64,000 bases of DNA from Medicago truncatula (lineage: Eukaryota; Streptophyta; Magnoliopsida; Fabales; Fabaceae). Of this stretch, positions 19,230-28,831 are shown in pieces. Both the position numbers and the translations under genes were made by a program. The first letter of the stretch is position 1, and every line of letters starts with the position of its first letter. A model generated the notes under the pieces. The model was not told the origin of the DNA, did not search any database, and saw only the letters and a program-made list of their open reading frames with translations. The DNA is taken from assembly GCF_003473485.1 (NCBI RefSeq), contig NC_053043.1, positions 30,914,576-30,978,575 on the forward strand, written 5' to 3'.

Positions 19230-20975
19230 TTATGCGGGTCCTTCATTGTTAGTTTTCAAAAGCTCAAGATCTTTCTTCTTGAGAAAACATTTTATTTCTA
19301 AATGACCATTTCTTTTACAATATACACATTTCATGAAAGAACGTTCTCTGTTTTGAGGAGAATGTTCTGTTTTTAGCGGAGAGTTTTCTGTTATCCTTTT
19401 TCTATGAAAACAAGAAAATTCATTGTGTCCATCTCTTTTGCAAAATGAGCATCTTAACTTTTCTTTCTTAGGTATAAGAGTGTTCTCGTAGATTTGATGT
19501 TTAGAGCTATCAAAACCTAATCCGGCATTATTGCCTATTTCTATTTGAGATCCTATAATTTTTTGAAAAGTTTCGGTTGATCTTATAAAAGTAGTTAGGT
19601 CATTTCTCAAATTTTTGATCTCGTTTTTAAGTAAAATGTTTTCATCTTTAGGTTTCAAAGGGGATTGATTTTTGCTAAAATCTTTTAATTTTTCAGCTGC
19701 TTGAAAATATGAGTCTTGCAAACTTTGAATAATTTTCTTTTGATCATTGTTCAGAGTTTGAAGTTTCTCTTTTTCTTCTTTAAAGTCTTTAACTTCTTTT
19801 TGTAGAGAATAGCATTTATTAGTTAAAAAGTTTGAGTCAGATAAAAGATTATCTATTGTGTTTTCTAGTTCTTTATTTAAAGAAGGTTTGTCAAAAAGAA
19901 TTACCTCTTCATTGTCTGAGTTTGCCATTAGACATATGTTTGCTTCCTCATCTTCTTCAGCTTGTGGTTCATCAAGATCGTCCCACGTCATTAATGCAGT
20001 TCTTTTGTAAGGAGTCTTCTTTTTGTTTTGTGGGCATTCATTTTTGTAGTGACCTTGCTTGTTGCATCCATAGCAGGTTACTTGGCTTTTATCAACTTCC
20101 TTTTTCGAGTTGTCTCTTTTGTTTGGGAAGTATCTTTTTATTTGTTCTCTTCTTTTGATCATTCTTTGAATCTTCTTTGTGATGAGTGCTAGTTCAGTTT
20201 CTGCCTCTTCTTGAACAATTTGTTCTTCTTCTGTTTCTTCGGTTTGTGCAAGTGTTTCTTCTGTATTATCTTGAGTGGTTTGGGATGCTTTGAGAGCAAT
20301 CATTTTTCCCTTTTTCACCGGTTTATCTTCTTGGAGTAGAATTTCATGAGCTCTAAGTGTTCCAATAAGATCCTCTAAAGCCAAGGAGTTTAGATCTTTG
20401 GCTTGAGTGATTGCTGTAACCATAGGTCTCCATGTGTTTGGGAGACATCTTAATATTTTTCTAATTCTGTCATGAGGGGAGTATATTTTTCCCAATGGCC
20501 TTAACTCATTCACTATAGAAGTGAATCGTGAATACATTTCATCAATGTTTTCTTCATCACTCATTTCGAAAATTTCAAATTTTCGTACGCCAATATCTAT
20601 CCTTGTTTCTTTAACATGGCTGGTTCCTTCATGATGAATTTTTAACGTATCCCAAATTTCTTTTGCCGTAGTACATTCATAAATTCTTTCACTTTCTTCC
20701 ATGGTTAGTGAACATTGTAAAAAGAGTTGAGCTTTAGAGTTTAAGAGTACCATCTTTTTATCTGCATCAGTCCATGATGCCTCAGGTTTGATAGTCACTA
20801 TTGTTGTGGTTGCATTAGTGGTTTGTGGTACAAAGTTACCTTCAGTGATAACTTTCCACATATCTACATCTTGAGACTTTAGGAATAATTCCATCTTTCC
20901 TTTCCAGAAGTAATAATTCTTTCCATTGAACAATGGTGGTTTTGTGCATGAAAGACCTTCTAGTATGTAAGACAT
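19230..20975 (-). CDS. S1 gag, 581 aa
   Basis: An uninterrupted gag ORF of S1. The first ATG is at 20975 (MSYILEGLSC); the frame is open a little further upstream but without ATG. Residues about 10-220 are the copia gag region (FNGKNYYFWK; LRCLPNTWRPMV). Three CCHC zinc knuckles follow: CYGCNKQGHYKNEC, then CSFCKRDGHNEFSC and CVYCKRNGHLEIKC near the C-terminus, with a long predicted coiled coil between the first and second. Most copia gags carry one knuckle, so three is unusual. AGAACGTTCT motifs lie in the coding sequence at 19339-19369. Confidence 0.85.
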   Translation of the reverse strand: MSYILEGLSCTKPPLFNGKNYYFWKGKMELFLKSQDVDMWKVITEGNFVPQTTNATTTIVTIKPEASWTDADKKMVLLNSKAQLFLQCSLTMEESERIYECTTAKEIWDTLKIHHEGTSHVKETRIDIGVRKFEIFEMSDEENIDEMYSRFTSIVNELRPLGKIYSPHDRIRKILRCLPNTWRPMVTAITQAKDLNSLALEDLIGTLRAHEILLQEDKPVKKGKMIALKASQTTQDNTEETLAQTEETEEEQIVQEEAETELALITKKIQRMIKRREQIKRYFPNKRDNSKKEVDKSQVTCYGCNKQGHYKNECPQNKKKTPYKRTALMTWDDLDEPQAEEDEEANICLMANSDNEEVILFDKPSLNKELENTIDNLLSDSNFLTNKCYSLQKEVKDFKEEKEKLQTLNNDQKKIIQSLQDSYFQAAEKLKDFSKNQSPLKPKDENILLKNEIKNLRNDLTTFIRSTETFQKIIGSQIEIGNNAGLGFDSSKHQIYENTLIPKKEKLRCSFCKRDGHNEFSCFHRKRITENSPLKTEHSPQNRERSFMKCVYCKRNGHLEIKCFLKKKDLELLKTNNEGPA

Positions 20976-21037
20976 TGCTTCTTCCTGAATCTTTTCCTCT
21001 AGCACGTGTTAAATGCTTTTACTTCTTTAGAGACCGT

Positions 21038-21049
21038 GCTCTGATGCCA
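21038..21049 (-). promoter_or_regulatory. S1 primer-binding site
   Basis: On the minus strand TGGCATCAGAGC, two bases inside the LTR. It differs at one base from the initiator tRNA-Met complement seen in S2. Confidence 0.8.
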
Positions 21050-21203
21050 ATTGAAGTAGCAATAAACGTCACAAGAAAGGGGGGGTTTGAATTGTGACCC
21101 TTTTAAAATTATTCCTGAAAACTTAAATTAGATTTTATGTACTCAAGAAGAGTCTTGGTAAATATTAGTTGAACAGATAAATAATAACTTGATGTATAAA
21201 TGA

Positions 21204-21220
21204 CCAGAACGTTCTGGAAA
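21204..21220. promoter_or_regulatory. Heat-shock-element-like palindrome in the S1 LTR
   Basis: CCAGAACGTTCTGGAAA contains GAA-nn-TTC-nn-GAA, the three-site pattern bound by heat-shock factors. Related, less perfect copies lie at 21303-21318, 21398-21413, 22169-22182 and 22634-22646. Binding is not shown. Confidence 0.5.
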
Positions 21221-21459
21221 GAGATAAGTGTAGAATGATAAAACAATAGTAAACTGGATTTTAAACTTTTAGTTAAGTATTAAGCAATTGTTTTATCTTG
21301 GACCAGAATGTTCTAGAGGCAGTTTAATTTATAAAAATAATATAAGTTAAGTTAGGACCAGAGAAATCTGGATTAATATGGTTGAGATTAATTAGGACCA
21401 GAATGTTCTGGAGGTGAATATTAAAGCTTTGTGATAATGTGTGTGTTTAGTGTGCACAA

Positions 21460-21464
<5 letters not shown>

Positions 21465-21513
<49 letters not shown>
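21465..21513 (+). repeat. (GA)n microsatellite
   Basis: About 24 GA units without interruption, inside the S1 5' LTR. Confidence 0.97.
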
Positions 21514-21516
<3 letters not shown>

Positions 21517-22768
21517 ACACAGGAGAGTTATCCTGGTTCACCAAACCCGGCTACTTCCAGTCCCCACACTTCGTGTGAGATTTTCCACTATAGTATGCAG
21601 TTGGTAGAAACTTCTAACCAACACTATAAGGTCTTGATCACACCAGATCAGTCTGTAACCACTGTATTATCAACCTCAGCAGGCTTCTACAATTCTTTGC
21701 TTTCGCACAAGAAAGGTTGGAACTCTTCCTATCTCAAACTATTAAGCCCAATAGACTTGAGATCTAGTTATTTCTTTGTAATGTGATTTGTTTGGATCGA
21801 ATGTCTCAAACAAAAGTAAGAAAGATGTTGTTTGGATCTAGCGTCTCAAACAAAAGATGTGTAGGATGTTGTTTGGAACTTTATATGTCAAACAAACTAT
21901 CCTTGTACAAACTTAGAAATATGTTCTCAATGAGAAAAGATGATTGTCGAGAAATTTGAAGAGATTGATAGCTTTTGCTTTTGAGAGAGATAAAATGCTT
22001 TGTATTTCAAACTCTTGCATTTCTCCTTCAATGTCCTCTTCTATTTATAGAGCTGAATCCCTTGGAGAGCAAGCTAATAAAGAGCTGTTGTGCTTCCAAT
22101 TTGAATTTGAATTTTGGCTCCAAAGAGACTTGGGGAGAAAGCATGTAGAGAATGTTTCTTCAGTTTCGCCCAGAACATTCTCTCAGTCCCAACCAAACTT
22201 GAACGAAATTGTAGAGCACGTGCTTGCTTAGTTGGTGATGAGCTGTGATCAAGCCTTTGTAACTTGCTGCCCACTTGAATGATGTTTGCTAAGGTCATCT
22301 TGATGATGTCATGTAGCTTAGAGATAAATATTGATCCTTTGAATATTCATTTTCCTCAAAATTCCTTAATGGATCGAAAAAGCCACATGAGGGCCCAAAG
22401 ATGATTTTATTCTTTTTGCTTCCAACACATGTGCAAGAATATAATTTATTTCCTTTGTTTCTTTGTCCTTTAATGCATTTCCAAGAACCTTGATTTCTTT
22501 CCTCTTTAAGTGAGACAAAAGAGAATATTTGCTTTGGTCTTGATCTTAATTATGCATATCTTGACAATTGCCCAAAAAGCTCATATTTGTTCATATCCAT
22601 ATTCAATAAAGATTTTGTTATCCCTTTTGAGTGCCAGAACGTTCTCTTGCTTTTACTAAACATTCTCATGAAATATTTCTCACAAAATTCATTAGTAGAT
22701 AACAATATAAATTAAACTAAATATGTTTGTTATCTTTAAAACATCAATAAAAGATTTTGCTTTCAACA

Positions 22769-23918
22769 CAATTAACTTTAGTTGATGATTAGAAAAGGTT
22801 TAAGTTGCAAAGTTGGGGTTTTTAAACGATTGAAATTAATAATAAAAAGTGAGCCTTGGGATTATTGGTCCATCATGGCGACAAACCCTTCTCAAACCAA
22901 ACCATTAAACCTAGAACCTTATGTTAGACCTAATTTCCAAAGACAAGTTTCTCTTTAGCCTATCACATCTCCTTTCGGTCTCAGTGAGTGTGTTCCTCTA
23001 GCAACCACGCCTATTTTAATGGTTGATTGCTATTAGAATCCTTGAAGTTCGAAACATTATATGTATCAAGGTTTGCTAGGCTATTTTCATATTTCGCAAT
23101 CCTTGTCTAAATTCACTTGTTCGAATATCAAAACTTCCACTTTCACTTGATGAATTGAATTTGAGATGATGAATTAACAATTACTAACCCTCCACTTTCG
23201 CTTCATGAGTTTGATAATTGTTAATTCATGTGAAAATGGTGAATTTAGATTAGAAATTAGGGTTACATAATATTAAGGTTTAAGGCTTGGTTTGATTAGG
23301 ATTATGTCATTAGACTTATTCAACAATCCCAAGACAAGAAGAGTCTACTCACTCATGTTCATTGTAGACGTAGAGAAGAAGAAGAAGAAGAAGAACATAA
23401 ATAAAATAACAAGAAAGTAAAAGAAATAACTTTTATTAAGAAAGACAAATTTTACTTATTGAATTACAAGAACAAAAGATGAATTGTTGTGATAGCTAGC
23501 TACTCTATTTATAGTCTTATGTCTACTTAAAACCTAAGCAACTATTCACTAGAATGTTCCACAAGAAACCACAAGCTTTTAGGTCAAAACAGGTAGCTTG
23601 TTTTCGAAGCAAAAACAGCAAAAGAGCACTCTGAAGCTTGGCACGGCCGTGCCGCTAGTGGCACGGGCCGTGCCTCATCTCTGACTTGGGGAGTGACATA
23701 TTTTTGTCCCATATTTCGTATTTTCATCCCGAATCAGCTTCTAATCCTCTTTCTTTTACTCCAAGACTCAATCTATCAAACATTCGTTCCTGAAATATAA
23801 CAATATGCAATTGAAGTAAAATAGTTCTAAAAGAAAATAATATTTAAATAAAATAAACTTAAATTTAAATAAAACAGAATCAAATATTATATTAAAACTA
23901 TTAATTAATGACTCATCA
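22769..23918 (-). repeat. M1 3' LTR, partial
   Basis: On the minus strand it starts TGATGAGTCATTAATT and matches the LTRs of A and M2 across most of its length. It lacks the last 70-80 bp because S1 inserted there. It carries the GC-rich palindrome pair at 23640-23674 and degraded copies of the LTR hairpins at about 22990-23250. Confidence 0.85.
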
Positions 23919-23957
23919 AACTCCCCCACACTTGAATCTTTGCTTGTCCTCAAGCAA
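23919..23957 (-). promoter_or_regulatory. M1 polypurine tract and adjacent hairpin
   Basis: On the minus strand CAAGTGTGGGGGAGTT directly precedes the LTR. Just before it TTGCTTGAGGACAAGCAA forms a perfect hairpin with a 4-base loop. The same arrangement is at 34037-34075 (A) and 42995-43037 (M2). Confidence 0.75.
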
Positions 23958-24110
23958 AATGTATAAACATAGCAGCATAAACAAGATTATCATATGACAA
24001 TTCAATTAAAATTAATGTCTCCTCAAAAGCTTTTATTTCAAGTGTACACTAATCACAAACTCAACCATTTTTTGTAATCTTTATTCAACCCAACAATCAA
24101 GTTTCAAATG

Positions 24111-24118
24111 AGTGTGTG
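24111..24118. other. Target site duplication of the hAT-like element (AGTGTGTG), left
   Basis: Identical 8-bp sequence at 39899-39906. The empty site is seen in M2 near 43186. Confidence 0.85.
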
Positions 24119-24473
24119 TAGGGATTGACAAATTATCATTGTCTGACCGAAACCGGATAACCCATCCCATTGTAAACCGAATCGAGCGGTTCATTTTGGG
24201 TTATCGGTTTTACGGGTTTGCATTTTCAGTCTTACACGGATATTAGAGGGCGGAATCGGATCTAGAATTTTGATCCATTGAAACCCACTACCGACCGACA
24301 ATTATGTTATAGCCTTAGAGAAGTGCAGTCTTGCTCTAGCATACCAGCTGCCAACATTATTATTACTGACACACTCCACTAGTCTAGTCTCATCTTTCTT
24401 TAAATTTGTACAACCACTAATTTTTTAAGTCATATTTTTTAGTTGTTGGAGTAAATCAGTAAAACAACATATC

Positions 24474-24850
24474 GAATTTTTTTTTTTTCTACCCTTGTTT
24501 GTTTCGAAAAATCCAAAAATGCCCCCCTTTTGAAAAAAATTGCACAAATGCCCTACTTTTTCAGTTTTTCTGGTACCTTGCTACCCCCACTTGCGGGGTA
24601 TCTTTAAATTTTTTTAAAAAATATTAAGTACCCCGCAAGTCAAACTTGCATCCTATTTTTTGAATTTTTTTTTTTTTAATTTTTATTACCTCGCAACCCC
24701 CACTTGCGGGGTATTTTTTGATTTTTTTTTAATTCCCGCAAGTCAAAATGACTTGTTTTTTTCTTTTTGTTTTTTTTTTTTAATTTTTAAAATACAAAAA
24801 AAATAATAAACAAAAAATAATAAATAAAAAAGAAGGACAAAAAAAATAAT
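24474..24850 (+). repeat. MULE left terminal inverted repeat
   Basis: It pairs with 39005-39389 reversed. It holds two forms of the motif complementary to TACCCCGCAAGTGGG (24574-24600 and 24687-24713) and one in the other direction at 24629-24652. The rest is A/T runs. Confidence 0.85.
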
Positions 24851-24882
24851 AAATAAATTAAATATCATAATATCTACAATTA

Positions 24883-27047
24883 TTATAAATGCCCGGCTGT
24901 CGCACACCCTCGTCTTCGACGATTTCTTCCGCGATTTACTTGAGGGTCATGTTGGTCTTCGTCATTGTTATCTGTAGCTGATTGTATTTGACTACCATAA
25001 CCCAATGACAACGACACATCGTGTTCCCTTGTTTGCCATCCAATATCCAGAAATTGTTCATTGTCGTTGAACGAAGCCGGAGAGAAGTGAGATAATAGGT
25101 TTGTTGGTGTTGGTGGATGGTTGTAGTTTTGGTTGGTGTACATTGGGTATTGTGGGCTGTTGTAGGGGGGTAATTGGTGTTGGACGGTCCAGCTTGGTTT
25201 GGGTCATTATAGGAGAAGTAGTTGTTGTTGTTGGATGTGGTAGCTTGATTTGGGTCATTGTAACCATAATTTGGCATTGAATTTTGTTGGTAAGTTGACT
25301 GATATTGGGGCTCATATGCATTTCTCGGGGAGGTATATGGTGGTGGTTGGATGATATTTTGTTGGGGGGTGTCGAGAAATTCATACATTACAGAACCATG
25401 AATGTTTTGTGTTGTATGTGGTTGAGATTGATGATCTTGTAGTTGAGAAAAAATGTCTTGATCCCAAAAATCATCATGAATTGGTGTTTGGTTGTTGTAA
25501 ATTTCAGGTTCATGTTCCGGCTCCGGCTCTTCTTGTTCGTCTGGATCTGAATCTGATGGTTTTGTCTCAACTGGAATCCTTAGACGTGGGTTGCATGTGG
25601 TTGTCAACCACTCAATATATGCATGACTTGGGGTGAGTGATCTTGGCTGCATGCGAGGTAAAGTATAACTCCGTCGGTTGTCCCAATGTTGGCTCTCTAT
25701 CGGAAAGCGAAAACCATTTGATTGGTACCACGTCTTGAACCGTTTGTCCACCGTATGGAATTGTCGCATGTCTCTTGGGGCCCCGGGTATTTCTTGTGGC
25801 AAACCAAATTGAAGCTTCACCCTATCAGTTGGATGCCATTCAACTTTGTCAAAACAGATAAGGTAAGTTGTTGCTGTCCATTCCCAATAGTCTTCAGGCT
25901 GCTTGTATGGAACCTTCTTGTAAGGTCTCCATTTAAACTGGCACAAGAGAGAAGTTGTAGTGTAAGGCTAACAATTTTGATATATATATATATATGAACT
26001 CATAATTAAAAAATCAATTAAAATATTACATCATGTGGTAGTATGTCATCAAACTTTTTTCTGTAAGATATAGTGTCATGGCTTGGATTCTCGTAGTATC
26101 TTGAACCTACACCTGTCCATCTAACAAATGATATAAAGAAATTAGTAGCTAATTTATCAAATAATAATATTAATAAGAAGCGAGAATATGTGAGTGGGTT
26201 AATAAAAAAAAATTGGCCACGCTTACTTTAATCCTAGCGGCCACTGGAGTGGGTTATCATTTCTCGGAGCGATATGACTCAACCGACAATATCCCCAAAC
26301 TTGTAACAAGAAATGACATCCATTTAGTGCTTTTATATTTGGATGTGAGGCCTCACACAAGCCACGATAAAGGTAAGCCAAAACTGCCGATCCCCAACTA
26401 TATCTTCTTGTTTCATTAAAATCCATTAACAAAGACAACCAAGAGATGTGCACAAATAATCCAGTTGTATTTGGAAACAAGAACCCTCCAAAGAGGTATA
26501 GTAGGTACCTCCTAGTGTGTTGTATTTTTACCTCCGGAGGAGATTGTTCATTGAAGTTATTATCGACCAGATTATCCTTTAACCACGACAAGGAGAGAGT
26601 AAAACCATCAGTTTTGTGTGCTGGAGGAGTTATTCCCAACAAATGAGCACAAAGATTCCACGGAAGAGTTGGAGGAGCCGTAACAATTGAACCTCCAAAA
26701 GGTAAGCCGAGTAACATATAGACGTCTTCCAAAGTGATAGTACACTCACCCGTTCGAAAGTGAAAAGTATGGGTTTCGGACCGCCATCTTTCTACAAGAG
26801 TGGTTACAATGTGCCTATCAATTTTGTAACGCCCTATTTGAGAAACCTCAAAAAATCCAGCCTGACGTAGATAATCTTGGTACTATGTGTTGTCGTGTAC
26901 GAGTGACAAGAGGTACACCCTCTGCATCCTAACAAAAAATAAAAAGATAAGATATAATAAGTAATTTAAATAATGTAAGTAAAATTAACAAATTAATATT
27001 CATATATACCCATTTTCTGATGTGTTCTTCCGTAGATCTATGATCAT
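24883..27047 (-). pseudogene. Plant mobile domain (PMD) gene of the MULE, two lesions
   Basis: Four exons can be read on the minus strand with GT-AG junctions and matching phases: 27010-27047 (start MIIDLRKNTSENG), 26227-26928, 26030-26120 and 24883-25967. The core is a PMD as in MAIN/MAIL1 and PP7-long-form proteins: RHIVTTLVERWRSETHTFHF, LEDVYMLLGLPFGG, WTGVGSRYYENPSHDT and WRPYKKVPY. The tail is Gln/Asn/Pro-rich and ends in a basic stretch (RNRRRRGCATAGHL). A TAG at 26883-26885 and a one-base frameshift near 25145 next to a G-run break it. PMD proteins act in silencing and genome stability; their role inside transposons is not settled. Confidence 0.8.
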
Positions 27048-27460
27048 TTTCCAACCACAAGTATGCCATTTGTTACTTGAGTGAGTAAGGAAGAAAAAAA
27101 TTTGTTACGTGAGTGAGTGAGTGAGTAAGGAAGAAAAGGATTGATATAAAAAGAATATGGGAGGAGAGTAAGAATAAGGTTGTGGTATTTATAATGTTAA
27201 ACTATGTGTAAAGAAATTGAAATAGTAGTGTGGTATTTTAATTGAAGTGAAGAAATCATGTGTTACTACTGCAATGCATGCATGCCAATAGTGTTCAAAT
27301 AAATGTAGAAATGACAATTGCATGTAAAAGCAGAAGCATGCTGTTCAACAGTATTGCATCTATTGCCTCATGAAATGACCAATGCATGCAAAAAATGCAT
27401 TATTTTCTGCATAAAATTTTTGACTGAAATGACCAAACCATGCTAAATCACGTGTGAGGG
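27048..27460. promoter_or_regulatory. Left half of the shared PMD/transposase promoter region
   Basis: Upstream of the PMD gene, with GTGA tandem repeats at 27108-27124 and several GCATGC/ATGCAT motifs. It was one continuous region with 35755-36092 before copy A inserted. A nearly identical copy of 27109-27460 lies at 34173-34528. GAGGG at 27456-27460 is the left target duplication of A. Confidence 0.6.
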
Positions 27461-28693
27461 TGATGAGTCATTTATATGCTATTTTAATATGCTTTTTAAT
27501 TTAGTTTTATTTAGATTTTATATAATTTTATATTAGTATTATTTCCTTTTTAGGATAGTTTACTTTAAATTGCAATTTATTATATTTCAGGGAAGAATAT
27601 TGGATGGATTGAGTCTTGGAGCAAAAGAAAGGGATTTGGAGCAAATTGGACACGAAAATACGAAGATTGGGAAACAAAATATATCTCCCACAAGTCAGAA
27701 GCCTGGCACGGCCCGTGCTAGCCTTGGCACAGCCGTGCCACCCTCCAGAAGACCTTTTGCTTGGACTCCAAGCTATTCTATTTTGGCGCACAATCTACCG
27801 AGGAATATTCTTGGAATATACTTGCTTAGATTTTAAGTCAATTGTGTACTATAAATAGAGTAGCTAGCCATCACAAATATTCATCTTTACTTGGAATACA
27901 ATAAGTGACAATTGCTTTTCTAAATAAAGTTCTTTTCCTTTCCTTTATTTTCCTGTCTTTTACTTTCATGCTTTCTCTCTTCTCCCCATGTCTACGATGA
28001 ACATGAGTGAGTAGACTTCTTCTTGTCTTGGGATTGTTGGATAAGTCTAAATGACATAATCCTAATCAAACCAAGCCCTAAGCCTTAATCTTATGTAACC
28101 CTAATTTCTTATCTGAATTCACCGTCTTAACATGGATTAACCATTATCAAACTGTGGAAACGAAAGTGGAGGGTTTGATAATTGTTCGTCCATTATTCCA
28201 AATATCAATTCATAAAACGAAAGTGGAGCTTTGATATTCGAACAAGTGAATTCAGACAAGGATTGCAAAGTCAGCGAAATAGGCTTTGCAATCTTTGAGA
28301 CATATAGTTTCGATCTTCAAGGGAACTAATAACAATCAAGTCAGCGAAATAGGCTTGGTTGTTAGAGGAACCAAAATCCAATAGTAATCAAGTCAGCGAA
28401 ATAGGCTTGGTTGCTAGAGGAACTTAAGAGAAACTGTCTTGAGAAATTAGGTCTAACATAACATTATAAGCTTATGGTTTTGGTTTGAGGAGGACTTGTT
28501 ATTTAGATGAAACCAACGATCCCAAGGCTCTTTTATTAATTTGCTTTTTAACCGTTTAAAATCCCCCAACTTACAATTCTCTTCTCTCTTCTAATCATCT
28601 CTAAAGGTTAATTAAATTGAACTACTCCCTGTCGGAACGATACTCTTTTATACTACTTCTGTAAGACCGTACACTTGCGGTTTTATCTCATCA
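27461..28693 (+). repeat. A 5' LTR
   Basis: Starts TGATGAGTCA and ends CTCATCA. A probable transcribed part contains a GC-rich palindrome pair (27705-27740), a TATA-like stretch (ACTATAAATAG at about 27848) and a five-hairpin array (28143-28415). Confidence 0.92.
28143..28415 (+). other. Five-hairpin array in the Athila LTR
   Basis: Stems: ATTATCAAAC (28143) with GTTTGATAAT (28173); AATATCAA (28201) with TTGATATT (28231); GATTGCAAAG (28261) with CTTTGCAATC (28284); AACAATCAAG (28331) with CTTGGTTGTT (28354); AGTAATCAAG (28383) with CTTGGTTGCT (28406). Loops 1-2 contain ACGAAAGTGGAG; loops 3-5 are TCAGCGAAATAGG. Stem sequences differ but pairing holds, also in M2. It lies downstream of the LTR TATA, so it would be in the RNA leader. 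Confidence 0.75.
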
Positions 28694-28699
28694 AGTTTT

Positions 28700-28717
28700 T
28701 GGCGCCGCTGCCGGGGA
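28700..28717 (+). promoter_or_regulatory. A primer-binding site
   Basis: TGGCGCCGCTGCCGGGGA, six bases after the LTR, differs at one base from the complement of the plant tRNA-Asp 3' end, the primer known for Athila elements. Confidence 0.88.
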
Positions 28718-28831
28718 GTAAACTAATTTGATTAACTCTTTCTTTGTGATTAGAACTCTCTTCTCTTCCTTTTCTCTTCTACTTTTCTTTCTTTTGTTTT
28801 TACCACTAACTTCTTGGGTTCTCGGTTTCTT

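Larger units (their letters stand above)
1661..22768 (-). mobile_element. Sirevirus S1 (Ty1/copia, SIRE-type), 3' end lost, interrupted by S2
   Basis: A minus-strand copia element. Reading from high to low coordinates it has a 5' LTR (21052-22768), a primer-binding site, gag, protease, integrase, reverse transcriptase, RNase H and a broken env-like ORF. That gene order, with an env-like ORF after pol, is the known mark of sireviruses. S2 splits the integrase region at 6299-18187. The 3' LTR and polypurine tract are absent because the element ends at the 5S array. Several frameshifts and stops show it is dead. It sits in the 3' LTR of Athila copy M1, since LTR sequence resumes at 22769. Confidence 0.85.
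21052..22768 (-). repeat. S1 5' LTR
   Basis: About 1.7 kb. On the minus strand it starts TGTTGAAAGC and ends next to the primer-binding site. It holds a (GA)n microsatellite and several AGAACGTTCT-type palindromes. The partner LTR is not in the window. Its outer edge meets M1 LTR sequence (CAATTAAC), which matches M2 near 41786-41795, so CAATT may be the target duplication. Confidence 0.8.

Noticed and set aside
24161-24240. CGGTT/AACCG-rich sequence as a promoter cluster
   Set aside because: Its match at the right end and the 8-bp duplication fit hAT subterminal repeats better.
28143-28415. A CRISPR-like look of constant 13-base pieces with variable neighbours
   Set aside because: The spacing is irregular, the neighbours pair with each other as stems, and the DNA is a plant LTR; this is a hairpin array, not CRISPR.
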